A stretch of DNA of 64,000 bases. Origin: Triglochin maritima (lineage: Eukaryota > Streptophyta > Magnoliopsida > Alismatales > Juncaginaceae). The translations under genes were made by a program, and so were the position numbers. Where the stretch lies: positions 25,131,493 through 25,195,492 of the forward strand of contig OY821793.1 in assembly GCA_963682175.1 (NCBI GenBank), given 5' to 3'. The notes beneath the pieces are model-generated. The model was not told the origin of the DNA, searched no databases, and worked only from the letters and a program-made list of their open reading frames with translations. Positions within the stretch are counted from its first letter, which is position 1; every line of letters begins with the position of its first letter. This document shows positions 1 to 13,408 of this stretch, piece by piece.

Positions 1-3000
1 AACAAAAGGCAAAAAAACTAATGTAAGTATGTGACCGAAAAAAATGATTTAATAAATGACTTTTTTATGGTTAATACATTGGAAATCAACTTGATGGATT
101 AAGCCGAAAAAACACACATCTTTTTTAAATTGTTAAAGGTTTATACGTAATATCTGAAAATACCTAGATGATATTTAATTGGTTCTCGAGAACCATTTTT
201 GTTGGTTCTCACTAGGTCCAGGTGTATATTTTCACAAATGCTGGACATCATAAATTTGCAGCTTAAGAATTCCAAAGTAGTAGTTTCGGTAGTTGAAACC
301 AAAGCATATTTTTTTAAGTCTTCAACTTGGAAGTTAGAAGTTCTGGTGCATTGAATGCTAGAAGTGGAAAAGAAGATGGGAGGGCATCTCTCTCTATCTT
401 TCAGTCTGAGTGTGGTTGTAATGACAGACCTGTGTGGTCTTGGAGCTTAGGTCACGAATCGAATTGGTTGATAGAGCATTCCGCCACTTGGCAGATGTAG
501 TCACCATATATCATATTCATAGGTACTCAAGATAGTCCCACCGATGCTCCTCCGTATATGAGATCTCCGGCCCCGGCTCAATAGCCGGAGATGAAATAGC
601 GAGGGCGTCAAGGCTTTGGTGATCCAAATTTGTATCGGCTGAGGCAAGCGCCTGGTTCGACATCGTAGTTTTTCAAAAACTACTGAACGATCGATCGAGA
701 GATAAGTTATATAAGCAATTCCAATAAACACCGTGCCAAATGAGATTGGGCTAATAAGATTGTAGGCATCGGATGCAGTTTCATTTCGAATTCTATTTTC
801 AGTACTTTGAAAACGTGTTTGAAATAACTGATCAAGTTTATACTCGGACAATATAGATATGTGAGCTTTCCCAACATTTTATGGTACCATATTTTAACGG
901 TATTTGGTCCATCATTTCTTAAAATCTCAAGTGCTCAGGTGGTAAGTGGTTAGCACAACTATATTGTAGCTTTTATGGACTTTACCGAGCTGTATTTCAA
1001 CACAAAATGTCACAAATCAAAATCTGGTAAGAATGCCTACAATTTCCACTCAAATTTAAGAAAACAAAGTGAGGTCAAGAAAGTGACATCCCATTATTGG
1101 TATAACTAATTAGTCTTCTGCAAGCACCACGTTACAGCTTAGGACTTGCATTGACCTTAATCGGCAACTACTTCAAAACAAAGCGGACTACAGGAAAATG
1201 ACACAAGTGTGAAAATGTTTATAATAACTTACGTCTCGTCTGACGTTCTGGATTTTATTCTCACTCTGTTCTTTTTTAAAAAAAATTATTTTCCACTGTC
1301 ATGAAATACAAATTCTTCATAATTCTTCAAAACTATGGGTCTGTTTTGGACACCTATTTGGTGCCTATGGTTTTTTGAACTTCTGGCGTAACTTTTGGTT
1401 CATTATTTTTGTATTAGAAGTCGTGTCTGACAATAAGGAGATAGGATGAACTTCTTTCTAGGTCCAAAAGTTACATTTAAAAGTCAAGGAGAAAATATTC
1501 TCCGAAAGTCACAATTGGTCCAAAAGTTACAATATATGCGATTCAAACGAGCTTTGAAGTTTTTGATGTTTTGATTTTGGGTAATAGAAGTTATGTCTCG
1601 TAATAAGAATACTAGGGTAGGGTGAGCTTCTAGATCCAAAAGTTACATTTGGAATGAGCTTTCAAGTTTTGGATCTCAACGAACCGCAGACGCAAGTTGT
1701 CCTCAATATATGCGATTTTAGGTGTTTGACTTCGGGTAATAGAAGTTGAGATTTTAGGTGAGCTTTTGGATCCAAAAATTGCATTTGAAATAGTAAATAA
1801 TTTTTCTCCAATAGCTACTACGATTGGAAGCAAGTTATCCCAATAAAACCTATACGTACTTGAATATAACAAAAACAAAAGCAGAAGCAAAACGTCCCAC
1901 GTAAAAGAAAGAAGACGAAAACAATCAAGGTGTATTCTCTGGTTGGTGAAGGTGGTTGTGCGGCTTGTGCCCACTTTAATGATCAACCCCTCCATACAAC
2001 TTCGATCAGATCAAATATAACCTCAAACTCATTCAACAGATCCTCGTCTATCTGGTTGTTGAAGTCACGCATTAATTGTCCAATCAACTACTAATTAATA
2101 GTTTCGCACTGAAAACAATGGATGGAGAGATAAGATGAAAGCAAACGTGCTTACGTGCGTGTGTCTTTGTCGTTCGTACGTACAATTAATGGCCATGTCT
2201 AATTTTAGAGTTAGAGTAGGGGTACGTACAATTTACATGTTTTTCTTCACTCATTGTCACTTTCTTCTTTCCCAATATACGTACGAACTGTGATGATGAC
2301 GCATGCATTCATCATTTTTTGACCATACAAATATTTCTAGAAAATTTGAGACCATATATATTAATTATTACATGACATGCTTTTTTTGTATGTCTTCTCG
2401 TTAATATGCTATTGTTTAGTAATAACCATATGCTCTTGAGTCTTGGACTCTATATCAGGACATTTAGATAACTTTTTCCCGAGTGGTTTTACGTCATTTT
2501 TGTTAAGGGTACAACTGTACATGTTGTTTTAATTATAAATTTTAACTTTTTTGTATTATGTAAGCTAAGGATTCAAGGGACAATTAATTGAACTATCTCA
2601 GCTTATTAAGGATTACAACTTACGACTTACGAGTGAATTTCAGAGCATATTGTAAAAAAATATGGCTGAAGAAAGCAATCAACTTCAAACAACATAAATG
2701 TCTTTGAATCATAGCAATTTAAGTACGTACGTAGTTGAATGAGATATAAAGCATATGACAATGGCTCGCGGTTTTTCTCGTGTTTTTGTTGTTTTTTGTT
2801 CATTGTGTGATAACTTACGTTAAGGCCATAAACATAAAGCACTCTCAAGCAAACAACTGAATCAAACTCATCTTAATTCCAAGTTAATAAAAAAAACATA
2901 TTACATCGTAAAAGAAGCTCGTGCGGTCAATCCAAGTTCCTTGCCTAATTAAATTTGCTGGTGGCCAGACAAGTAAAGTACCTGTCATGGACCCCAATTT

Positions 3001-4535
3001 CCACCAAACTCCAAACTAAAACTAAAACTAAAACTAGTTTATGGTTTGTCCTCATGCTAATCATACATCTGTCAATCAAGGGAAAGGATAGAAAAGACTT
3101 TGACTACCCTTTAACTTACCTTGAGTTAAGTGAACAGTTTCTTGTGCACTTGTCTTGCTGACCTTTTTGAGGCCATTCGTTGACTGAACTCAGATGTTTG
3201 AAGGAATACAAAATAACTAATCTAGAAGTCTCAAATCTAGAAGACTTTTGGTGTTCGAATATGTTATATCATTATTAGATTGGTCATGTATGTATTTTTG
3301 GGTATTTTTAGATGCTAAATATATAATGTATATATAAAAGGTACATTTTGTTTCTAAATTTCTTTGTACATTATGGGATGTCTAAATAAAGTTTCAGTTA
3401 TTAACAGTACACTACGGGCTTTTGTCCCGACAAATTAAGTCTTAAGTGACTTTAACTAAACTTTATCCACCATTTACTTAATTTAGGCTAACGGAAAAAT
3501 ATTGGCAGTGCTTGGACACACCCAGGTCCCTGCAGACACATCTTTTCGTGTGGAGGGAAAGATTCGACACAAGTACCTGTTTAATATAAATAAACTATAG
3601 AAAAAATGTGTGTGTGTATACTAATCAACTCACAGCTAAGAGTTTTGACACTTGAAATAAACAACAATTATATTTCTTTCTAGTTTGAGACTTTTAGTCC
3701 CCCCTTCACTATATAAATTACGTTATTAATTAAGGATAATTTCATAGATACACTTAAAATAAAACAAAGTTTATATCACTAATACTCTAATATTTCACAA
3801 CACCTCAGATATAATACATTTTAGTTTCGATATTATTTTCATCGTTATTGTAAATTATAAATTTTGAATTAAATTATATTGAATTACGTACATGAATTAA
3901 TTGCGACGCTATGAGCATGATAAATTGTAAAACTCCAAAAATGGATCAAGATGAAGGTCTACTTGAAACTTTTAACAAATTACAGGACATACAATGCTAT
4001 TTATGAAAGATATTTAAGAAATTATTCCTTTTATTGACGTTCATGCCTGCATGCAAGACTATTATAATGTGCTCCGCCCATCATGCCACTTCTACGTTGG
4101 CCTCGTGACAAATTCTTTTAGGTGCACAGTTTAATCACATGATAACTACTTCAATAAGTGGATGGAAGGTAGGATGTCTTGTAGTTCCATAATTAAAAAA
4201 AAATCATGCATGAGTTGGCGAACCTTACTTGTTGGTTCTATTTATCATTTATATAGTTGTTGTAACATGGACATATATATAATACGTTACGTAATATGTA
4301 TATCCAAAGATAATATGTCGTGTATATATATGTCAATGTCATACCTCAACTCCCATGTTATTTAAGCATGATAGCTGATGTACGTATGGGCATACGATGC
4401 AGACTAATAATGATCATATAATACAATTTTGCACAATGATTTCGGTTGAGATTTCATCAGTCTAGAAATGAACACATGTAGGATGATAGGAAGCATAAAT
4501 CATTCTTTTTGGGCCCTTTTTGTCGACTCTATCAT
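1..4535. other. AT-rich intergenic sequence, no supported gene
   Basis: I see no recognisable gene here. Open frames of 116 and 121 codons on the minus strand (501-851 and 1630-1995) show no family motif and no gene-like base composition. The stretch holds AT-rich sequence with short runs of A and T. I found no tRNA, paired terminal repeats or target-site duplications. Confidence 0.5.
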
Positions 4536-6750
4536 CACTGCTAGAAAACACATGTTTTACTGACGGATAATAATCCGTCGGTAACCCATCCGTCCGTGTA
4601 CGTACATTTCCATCGACGGATAAAATTAATCGCCGGTGCTAATCTACTTTGACGGATTATCAACATACACTGACAGGTACTACCATCAGTGAAGGTTATT
4701 GAAAATTTAGATCGTGGGAAAATAATATTTTTGGCGAAAAAACGAACACCAACGGATGTATATCTAAATACCCACGGATAACTACCGTTTGTAGGTTATG
4801 TCTTTATATCAGTACCATTCTTTTCACTTTTGCTCTCTCACAAACACCCACACTCCTCATCCCTCAACCACCCCACCACCTCCACACCCCGACCAATGCC
4901 CCCTGCCTCCTCGCCACCTCTCCATCACCACCTGACCACGTCCCCACTCCCTCCCCTTCTTCCACCTCCCTCTTCCACCCCTCCCTCCACTACCCATCCC
5001 TATACGTTCACTCGCTGCCTCACCTTCTCCTGCTCGACCCTCGCCCTCCGGTCCCCTCCGGTGGCAACAAGAGCCCAACCGCGGGCGACCTCAGCAATGT
5101 TAGGTTTTTTGTGAAATTATTTTTGTTGAATTACAAATTCTTATTGTAACTGTCGTATTGTGTATGAGTTGAATTATTCGTGGTATTGTGTTGTGTCTAT
5201 TTGTTTTGAGTTGAAGTATATTTGTATATATAAGAAATTATTGTTAATTATAAATGCATATATGAATTATTATATTTTATGTTTGTGGATGAATGAATGT
5301 GTTGTGGATGATTGAAGAAAAAAATGGATGAATGGGTTGTGGAACCAAAAGAGCCAAAAGGCTTTTATCTTGTATATGGATAGGATTTATACCTACGGTA
5401 CACATCTGCCAATGTAAGTTGACATCCGTCGATAATACTAGGAAAATTTTAGTCGGTGTATCCTACACTGACGGATATGTCCGATGTTGTAGATTAGCGA
5501 CGAATATATCTGTCGGTGTATCCCCGTCTATGGTGAAATATTTTTGGTGGGAAAATTCTCCCCAAATTAACACCGACGGCAGTTATCCATTGGTACATAT
5601 GTCGGTGTAACTAAACACCAACCCATATTACACCGACGGATATCCTGTCGGTTTTCCAAACCACCAACGGATGGGAAAATACATCGACGATTAACTACCG
5701 TCGGTGGATCTTTATTTTGTTGTAGTCAGTGGCGGAGCCACGTTATGGGCAGGTGGGGCAACTGCCCCACCCAGATTTTTGCAAAAAAAAACTTGATTTT
5801 TTTTATTTATTCAATCTCATATATTTAAGTGTATTGACTTGTATTTGGTGGTATAATTGTTTACCTGTTGTTTAATTTCAGAAGAGTTAACATAATATTT
5901 TCACAAAAATTGATTTTAGAATCAATTTGATTCAAATTGGGGCTTTGAAGTTTTTTTGAACAACTACATTTGGAAAATAAGTTCTAATCTTTTAGACTTG
6001 CATTGTTGTGTAAGTTTGATACTTTTTAATTGAAAAATGAACATTGCATAGATTTTAGTTAGCTATTGTTGATGTTTGGGATTTAACTTTTTTATTATTA
6101 TGACGTGCAATCTTACTTTTCTAGTACAATTATGCTTATTGGCATGTTGTTATATCTCACTTTGATATTGTCAAGCTAGTTTGTTGACGGAAAATGGAAT
6201 GAAAAATTAAAATAAGCCAACATTTATAAGAAACTTATCTATCAATGTTATTCTATACATAAGAGTCGTAGAATGAATAATAAATCTAAAACCTATGATT
6301 CCACGAACGAAAATAGCAATGACCATAAATAGTAACAATTATTATAAAATTCTTTTATTATAATTTTATGTTATACTTATACACTATTTTGCTCATTCTG
6401 TTTGTCTATATTTTATCAATTTTAAACTTAAGAACGAACATAGCCAAAAAAAATCCAAACCACATATTTTGTGTTTGGATATTGACATTTAAGTTGTAAG
6501 AATAAAATCAATTTAACTGAAGTGTCGTGTTTTATTGTTGTAAAAATGTATTTTGGATTTTTGAATTTTAATATATTCAAGTTTGGAAAAATGTTAAAAA
6601 TAGGAAAAATATTTTCATATTTTCATTTTTTTAATTAATTAATTTATTTAAAATATCAACTTAAAGTTGCGGGTCCTCCAAAAAAAGTTCGCATGAAGAA
6701 ATTCTACCCCCTTCCAAAAAATATTTCTGGATCCGACCCTGGTTGGAGTG
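4536..6750. mobile_element. CACTA-like non-autonomous DNA transposon, interrupted by a hAT element
   Basis: The left end reads CACTGCTAGAAAA at 4536. The right end, read on the minus strand, gives CACTCCAACAAAAT once the inserted hAT element (5727-6741) and its target duplication are skipped. Both ends carry subterminal short inverted pairs built on a GACGGAT/ATCCGTC-type motif (about 4560-4790 and 5395-5705), which is the usual architecture of CACTA (En/Spm) ends. The middle (about 4810-5100) is C-rich and resembles a captured plant 5' leader or coding fragment. No transposase is present, so the element would need one supplied in trans. The 3-bp target duplication expected of CACTA elements is not clear (cat on the left, atc on the right). 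Confidence 0.65.
5727..6741. mobile_element. hAT-like non-autonomous element nested in the CACTA right end
   Basis: The left terminus is CAGTGGCGGAGCCACG. The right terminus on the minus strand is CAGGGTCGGATCCAG. These form imperfect terminal inverted repeats of the common plant hAT type. Flanking 8-bp sequences are GTTGTAGT (5719-5726) and GTTGGAGT (6742-6749), matching at 7 of 8 bases, as expected for a hAT target duplication. The 1015-bp interior is AT-rich with no coding frame that I recognise. Confidence 0.75.
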
Positions 6751-7423
6751 ATCTTTCGGTATCAGTGAGGTGAGGCTCTAGTTACAACGAATTATGATAA
6801 TTACAATATTAGACGTACGAATATAATATGCTTTAACAACACTAAATAGGACACCATTAGTTACCACTTGTCTCGATACGAGAAAATTAATTTCCTCTTG
6901 TTTGGGTAGGCCAAAATATGTTTTTCTTCTAGAGACCTGCAAACATCGATTACATCATATATAGTTATCATATTACAATTGATAAGTGACCTCAGATATT
7001 TAATTCCATGCCTTGAGTTCGCTTTCAAGTAACCTTTTTATCTTCACGTTGTTAATGTACCAACTTTTATAGGTGACTACATAGATTTCAATATTTACCA
7101 AATAAACTAAGAGCATCATTAACGGCGCCCAGGCAGTTCCTGGGCGCCCTGCTTTCTCTCTCAGTCACGTCAGCACAAACCAACCCCCTACAAAATCCTT
7201 AATCATTACTCAATCCACCCAGTCACGCTACAGTATTTGTTGTCACGTCATTATTTTTATTCTTCTCTCCACAACTCTTTCAACAATCAACAAAATATAT
7301 TAATAATCATTATCGTAATTATTTAATATCAACAATTCTTTCGTTTTTAATTAACATTTAATTAATAAATACGAAAATATTATTAAAATTTAGAAAACCA
7401 CAAATTAATAAATTTAAAATTTA

Positions 7424-7790
7424 GGACCTACAGTATGTGCGTGACTCACAAAAGACGAGACGATTGAATCGAGGCTTGGACTTCTCAAGCATCGAGGACC
7501 TACAGTATGCGCGTGACTCACGAGAGACGAGACGATTGGATCGAGGCTTGGACTTCTCAGGCATCGAGGACCTACAGTATGCGCGTGACTCACGAGAGAC
7601 GAGACGATTGGATCGAGTCTTGGACTTCTCAGGTATCGAGAACCTACAGTATGCGCGTGACTCACAAACGACGAGACGATTGGATCGAGGCTTGGACTTC
7701 TCAAGCATCGAGGACCTACAGTATGCGCGTGACTCACAAAAGACGAGACGATTGGATCGAGGACCTACAGTACGTGCTTGACTACTTCAA
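7424..7790. repeat. 72-bp tandem repeat array, about five copies
   Basis: Units begin at 7424, 7496, 7568, 7640 and 7712, each starting with a GGACCTACAGTATG-like sequence. The last unit is shortened by an internal deletion, and the motif restarts at about 7761. The period is a multiple of three and lacks stops in several frames. This creates long repetitive open frames on both strands that are probably not genes. The array lies between the left end of the PIF/Harbinger-like element and its ORF1, where promoter or 5' leader sequence would be expected. Confidence 0.9.
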
Positions 7791-7886
7791 TATATATACC
7801 CTAACCACATTAATTCTCTACTCACCTCTATTCCAATCTTACTTCTTCCACCATAATTCTATACTCACTTCTACTCTCTACTCACA

Positions 7887-8987
7887 ATGTCATCTTCAGA
7901 AGGCAATGGTTCACCAGATTACCGACGATCTCCACGTCGTCCACCCCCAAGCCAACACTTTTTCCCTTACCAAAATGTTCCACAACCAGGATTCCACCCG
8001 TTATACCAAAGCCAATTTACCACACAACCAGGATTCCACCCGTCCCACCAAAGCCAATTTTTACCACACCCAGGGTCCTACCCACACAATCAATATCAAC
8101 CGCCAACTCAGGAATAAGGGCAAACCCAATTCCCAATGGGTATGTATACTCGCCTCCTAAGTGGCGAAAGTAGTGGAAATGCAAGCCGTTATACAGCTGA
8201 TGTGAATGAAGAAACCGCGACCCAGGGAACACGCAAAACCGCGACAATGAGGTCACAAAAATCGTGGTCCGCACAAGAGGATCAACGACTCGTCTCGGCT
8301 TACATGGTTGTCAGTGGCGATGTTGTGGTTGGGACAAACAAAAAAATGAAGTCCTTCTAGAAATGTGTGGAGCACATCTACAATGACTCAGGCGAGCCAG
8401 GTGTAGTAGAGCGTAACGATGAATCATTGAAGGGGCGATGGAGGCGTACATTGTCATCTGTGAACGAACGAACACACAACGCCAAATTTCAGTTCATGCA
8501 TGTTTGGCTTTTGTTACGCAGGTACCCTAAATGGGAGTCTGTTGCGCTTGGACTTCCCACCGGAAACGTCGCTGCAGAAAGTCCGGAGAGTTTTTGTAGC
8601 GGGAAAAGAAAAAACACCGACGACGATGGGAGTAACGCAACACCGTCAGCAGATGAAATGGTGTTCGAAACATGTCCTCGTCCTGAAGGTGTTAAAAAAG
8701 CCAAAAAGAAGAAGGGGAAACAATCATTTCAGGCACAACTTGATCCTGAGATAGAACTGGGGAAACAAATTGAATATAGCGCAAAAGTGAAAGAGGAAAA
8801 ATATTTGCGTTACGAAGAACGGATGGAGAGGAAACGCATCGAAGCTAAGACGGATTTCCAAAGGGAACTGAACAGCAAGAAACTTGATGTCTTTTTCGCT
8901 CTAATGAAGAAGGAAAACAATGACGAATTCGATAAAGAAACACTTGCTGAACTCAAGGAGTGGGCTAAAGCACAAGGAAATCTGTAG
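7887..8987 (+). pseudogene. PIF/Harbinger ORF1 (SANT/Myb-like), two in-frame stops
   Basis: One reading frame runs from ATG 7887 to the stop at 8985-8987 and is interrupted by TAA (8115-8117) and TAG (8358-8360). The first segment is rich in Pro, Gln and His. The central segment resembles the trihelix/SANT DNA-binding domain of PIF/Harbinger accessory proteins (RSQKSWSAQEDQRLVSAYM, then SLKGRWRRTLSSVNE). The C-terminal part matches the NAM-associated region, with RPEGVKKAKKKKGKQ and a charged coiled coil (about 8750-8930). The TAG falls where the family has a Trp, consistent with a single TGG-to-TAG change. In active elements ORF1 works with the transposase at the transposon ends. Here it is probably inactive, since the stops remove the DNA-binding domain from any product started upstream. 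Confidence 0.8.
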
Positions 8988-9424
8988 GTGCTTATGTTTT
9001 CAATATGTCTGTGGTAGTTTATCAGTATTCTAGTAGTTTAAATTCCGTATCCGTAGGATGATTGTTTTTCTTTTCCTTATTTCTGTTGTATTTTTTATTC
9101 TGTATTTGTATTGTACTACTATTTTTTAATTTGTTTATGATTTTTTTAATTTTTTATATCTAAGTAAATCAAAAATTTGTTAATTAATTATAAAATATTT
9201 TTTCAATTATTTTGTAATACCTAATTAATTAAATTTCATTTACTTAATTAATACATTATCCTAATTATATATAAATAATCTTTATTTTTAAAACAAAAAA
9301 GGACGAATTGGGGGGGGGGGGGGGGGGCATGTTACCCCCGCCCGGGGGCCGTCCCGTTAAGGGAGGGCTGCCCGGGCCCCCCGGAGGGCGCCCGGGCTTA
9401 GAGCACCCGTTAAGGGTGCTCTAA

Positions 9425-10955
9425 GGTTTGTGGAAAAGTAAGTCTGATATGAACATTGTCCACAATTTTGTTTGGCTTTAACTAATTAAGCTTTCAAATA
9501 AACCTCATAATCTCTGGTTCTTCGGTTCTTGTCATGATTTAATTCAATTGAATAAACTGTCAGCAACACGTTGTTTTAATCAGAACATAATCTTGACTGA
9601 TTGGGTGAAGTTTATAATTAATAATATCCTTAATATAAGTAAATATATTAGCTAACGTAATTTAGAATTTTTTTTCCACCAAAGATATCTTTTCTAATTG
9701 TAGATCGTAACACATCACTTTTATAATTCACGTCATGATTTACCCTCATTTTTATGTCTATAGACACCTATCTTTTACATTAGGTAACGTGCTGTGTGTT
9801 TTCACATATTAATGTTTTCTTCACATTAAACAAGTTAACTTATAATCAACTCACCAGGCAATCGTTGCTAGTAATGAAATAGTTGGAGGGAATAGGAAGA
9901 AAATAGTTCATTTTTATTTTCGTTACACTGTTAATGTGAAGGCTAATTTATCAAACTTTGGACCATAAATAGCGCGCCAATGATAGTTGCACAAATGGTA
10001 TTCCTAAAAGTTATCTTGAATTTCTTTGTGATTTCAATTGTTTGTATGTAGTATCCATCTTTATATTATTGTTCTACTTACCTCCATATTTAATTTGAAG
10101 AATTAAACATCTCTAACTTAATTTAGAATTAACTCGAGCCTTTACAGCACCCTGAAATAATATTCCTAAAAAATGCTTCAAACACTATTCTTAAAAGAAT
10201 TCAGAGGGAAGATTGGAAGAGGCGCCTTAAGACGACGTTGGGTGGATGTAGTTCTAAAATATTCCCACTCTAAAACAACAAAAGTTGCGGTTAAATTTTA
10301 GTAAAAACAGTTAAATATTGTATGTTGGAAGGGTCCAAATTCCAAACCAAACTCTATGATACAACCATCTGACGTATGGATATATAGATCAAAGATTCAA
10401 GACGGAGAAATTTATTTTTTGAATTCAAAATATCATCAATATTTTTTGCAGATTCAATAATATCAAATACACCCTTCATTTTTCTTAAAATTTACGTTGG
10501 GCCACTGCACTTACTCTAATAATATCTTTAATTTAAAGTAACTCCTACTTGATATGGAATTCAATTTTACTAACTGAATTACATCATTTTGGCATAATGA
10601 TGGATAACAGAGGAGTTTCATACTTAAATATTTTTCAAAATTAAAGGGTAGAAAACATATAATATGACATGAAGGGTATTGGTGATATTCTAGTAACTTG
10701 AAGGCTAATACAAAAACTAACCATATTTTAATTTGATGAATAGCAGTCAGAGAAAGGTAGGGTTTGTTCATGCATAGTGGCTCTAGAGGTCCCCAGCAGT
10801 TAGATTTGATTGAAATAGTAGAATTGACACTTGACTTCTCAAATCCCAAACACAACTCACAAAACACACACACACATCTAACCTCACTTTCTTCTCTCAA
10901 TAAAAGGGCCATTGTCTTCTTCCTCCACCAAACCACAAACTAAAGGGTTCCAAAC
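9425..10955. other. Intergenic region and MYB upstream sequence
   Basis: I see no gene. The sequence is AT-rich. A CAATAAAAGG string at about 10898 lies roughly 50 bp before the MYB start and is a weak TATA-box candidate. A CA-rich stretch (10861-10880) sits in the likely 5' leader. Confidence 0.5.
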
Positions 10956-12461
10956 ATGGGAAGGGCTCCATGTTGTGACAAGGCAAATGTGAAGAAGGGA
11001 CCTTGGTCTCCTGAGGAGGATGCCAAGCTCAAGGACTTCATACACAAGTATGGCACTGGTGGCAACTGGATTGCTCTCCCCACAAAAGCAGGTTAACTAA
11101 TTGGATTAATGGTTTCATTACCATGAAATTATGTTTGGCTTATGTTTTTGTGTTTTTTAAGGTTTGAAGAGGTGTGGGAAGAGTTGTAGGCTGAGATGGC
11201 TTAACTATTTGAGACCAAATATTAAGCATGGGGAGTTCTCTGATGACGAGGATAGGGTCATATGCACACTTTTTGCTAGCATTGGAAGCAGGTATGTGTA
11301 GTTCTTTTTATCTTCATAATATGAGCATGAAGATTAGAGATCATACTTCATGCATGCTCATTCGTATGCTGTTATTAATTAATAGGAAACTTGGTTTAAT
11401 TTCCTTATTGAGAAGGCTTAATGCATAGTTTTTTTTCTTTAATACCATGTAGTTATACAAGATCATATAAGTTGTGGCCATACTCAAGATCGCAATATTA
11501 ATGTTTAAGATGGAAACAATGTTCAACTCCCTGGAGCATAAAATCGAAATATTAGTTTGCTGGAGCATACGAGACCATATAAGTTGTGGCCAGACAAGAT
11601 CACAACATGATTACCATGGAGTCCAAAAATATTTATGATGGAACTGGATTTCATACATCCATGTCATTTGAAACTTTGATGTCTAATTAATATTGGGATG
11701 CTTCAATTTTATTTGCCTCATTTAGGTGGTCAATAATAGCTGCCCAACTCCCAGGAAGAACAGACAATGACATCAAGAACTACTGGAACACAAAACTCAA
11801 GAAGAAGCTGTTGGGCATCTCTCCATCTCAAAGAAGAACACATGCAAGACTCCAACACCTTCAACAACAACAACAAGAACACAAACCAAATATCTTCACA
11901 CCACCACCACCAACATCAACAACAAATACAACAACCACTAGTAACATTTCATCATTACCACCACCACAAGCCCCAACTCCATACCTTACATCTTCAAAAC
12001 CTTTCTTATCAACCCCTCTTGATAACATCTTCTCAATCTCCCAAGATGTCATGACCAACTACAATACCAACAACAAAAATAGCATTAGTGTTGGAAGTAG
12101 TGTTCTTATGTTTGGAGGGGATCTGGATCAGTCGTGTTGCACTTCTTCTGACGGGGGTTCCAACCTAAACATAGATTATGACTCTTATGGGGCACACCAA
12201 GTGAGTCTGTACCAAAGCTTATACAATAATGTGTTTGGAGATCAGAGCCAGCTGAGACCCTTGTCTGGTGCCACTGAAACTGGAGTTGGATCCTGTCAGA
12301 CCCAGAAAGGACAAAAGGGTCTGTTTGATGAAGCTTCCTTGGACATTGATCAGTTTGAGATTGAGGGTTTGAAGCAACTAATCTCACCCATTAATGATTG
12401 CAACTCAAATTTGTTCTATGATGATCCTTACTTTAGCTCCTTCAAGTCAATGTATTACTAG
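10956..12461 (+). CDS. R2R3-MYB transcription factor, subgroup 14 (RAX/MYB36-like)
   Basis: Three exons, 10956-11091, 11162-11291 and 11726-12461, join with GT-AG introns to give 333 residues. Both introns sit at the conserved R2R3-MYB positions, splitting Gly46 and Arg89. The protein opens with [10 protein letters not shown]2 spans about residues 14-62 with Trp17, 38 and 58. R3 spans about 67-113 with Phe71, Trp90 and Trp109 and contains [20 protein letters not shown]. The DNA-binding region and the [10 protein letters not shown] extension fit subgroup 14, whose Arabidopsis members RAX1-3 promote axillary meristems and MYB36 drives endodermis differentiation. The tail is rich in Gln, Asn, His, Thr and Pro. 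It is a nuclear DNA-binding regulator. I cannot assign it to RAX or MYB36 from sequence alone. I see no damage. Exon 1 uses the first ATG in frame with the MYB domain. Confidence 0.93.
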
Positions 12462-13408
12462 TGTTGCCAAGCTACATTTTTTTTTTGGTCATGTGTTGTA
12501 GTCATGGTTTCATTTAGTCAATTGTTATGTTGATTTTTTGTGATTTGATGATTGAGTCTAATTGTCTTGGTGAAGACTGTTGGAAGCTGGTGGTCTTTGG
12601 AATCCGTTGAATTCTAGGTTCCATTGTGATTTAGGTTTTGTGCATTAAGTTGTATCTTAGTAGGGTTTCCTATATGTGGACAAAAGTATGTTGTCTTTGG
12701 TATGTATTGTTTATGTGAACTTAAACGACCTATAGGTGTTTTATATTTCGAGTTGATTTGGTAAACTAATCTTGTTTTATTTGAAGGCCACATAGCTAAT
12801 GGGGTTTTGATGTGTCTTTTGGGTGATGGATTTGCACCGAAATTAATGTGTCGGTGTCCTCGACAGGTATTTGTAAATATATTAAGCTACATGCTTGTGT
12901 TGTAAAGAGCACTTTGATTAAAAATTGATCTGACATGTACAGAGAAACAAATCTGAATATTAGTTAAGACTGATGGTGGTTATTAATTAACCAGAGTCAG
13001 TAAGTTGGAAGATCTAGAAAGGACATTGTTCATTAATTGTTATACTAGGATGTTTGCTACTTTTGCTCTTCAATAGCAGTTACTCTTCCCAAAATTCTTG
13101 TTCAGAAATACTAGCCATGATGAACGGTTGCATGGCTCGACTATTAAGAGTTTAAGACGTGCTAAATTATGAAGGCGTAAATGGATCTGACGAGGGGATT
13201 TGTTGTCCTAAAATGCTTGACATAAATATGGCATTCGTTAATATATAATTTAAAATCCGAGCGGCAAAAGAAAATTTTGAACAACGTATCTTGTTGCACA
13301 ATATAAAGTGAGCATGCATAACAAAAATCATAAAATTCAAGTTCTTGTTTTAGAGGATTAAGGAAATGACAAATCAGTGCACCAAATTTACTACATAAGC
13401 AACATACA
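12462..13408. other. MYB 3' region and intergenic sequence
   Basis: T-rich sequence follows the MYB stop and probably includes the 3'UTR to about 12780. No other gene is apparent. Confidence 0.4.

Larger units (their letters stand above)
7111..9421. mobile_element. PIF/Harbinger-like element carrying only ORF1
   Basis: Terminal inverted repeats are GAGCATCATTAACGG at the left and, on the minus strand, GAGCACCCTTAACGG at the right. They are flanked by the 3-bp duplication TAA (7108-7110 and 9422-9424), the preferred target of PIF/Harbinger transposons. Inside are a five-copy 72-bp tandem array (7424-7790), a decayed SANT/Myb-like ORF1 (7887-8987), an AT-rich tail and a run of about 18 G at 9310-9327, followed by GC-rich palindromic sequence next to the right end. 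No DDE transposase frame is present, so the element is non-autonomous. Confidence 0.75.

Noticed and set aside
501..851. 116-codon minus-strand frame with one hydrophobic stretch
   Set aside because: No recognised motif, no splice or promoter context, and no support beyond being open.
4830..5114. 94-codon Pro/Ser/His-rich frame
   Set aside because: It lies inside the CACTA-like element, is low-complexity and has no family motif. At most it is a captured leader fragment.
7414..7781. Overlapping repetitive open frames on both strands
   Set aside because: They arise from a 72-bp tandem repeat whose period is divisible by three. They have no family motif and no plausible start.
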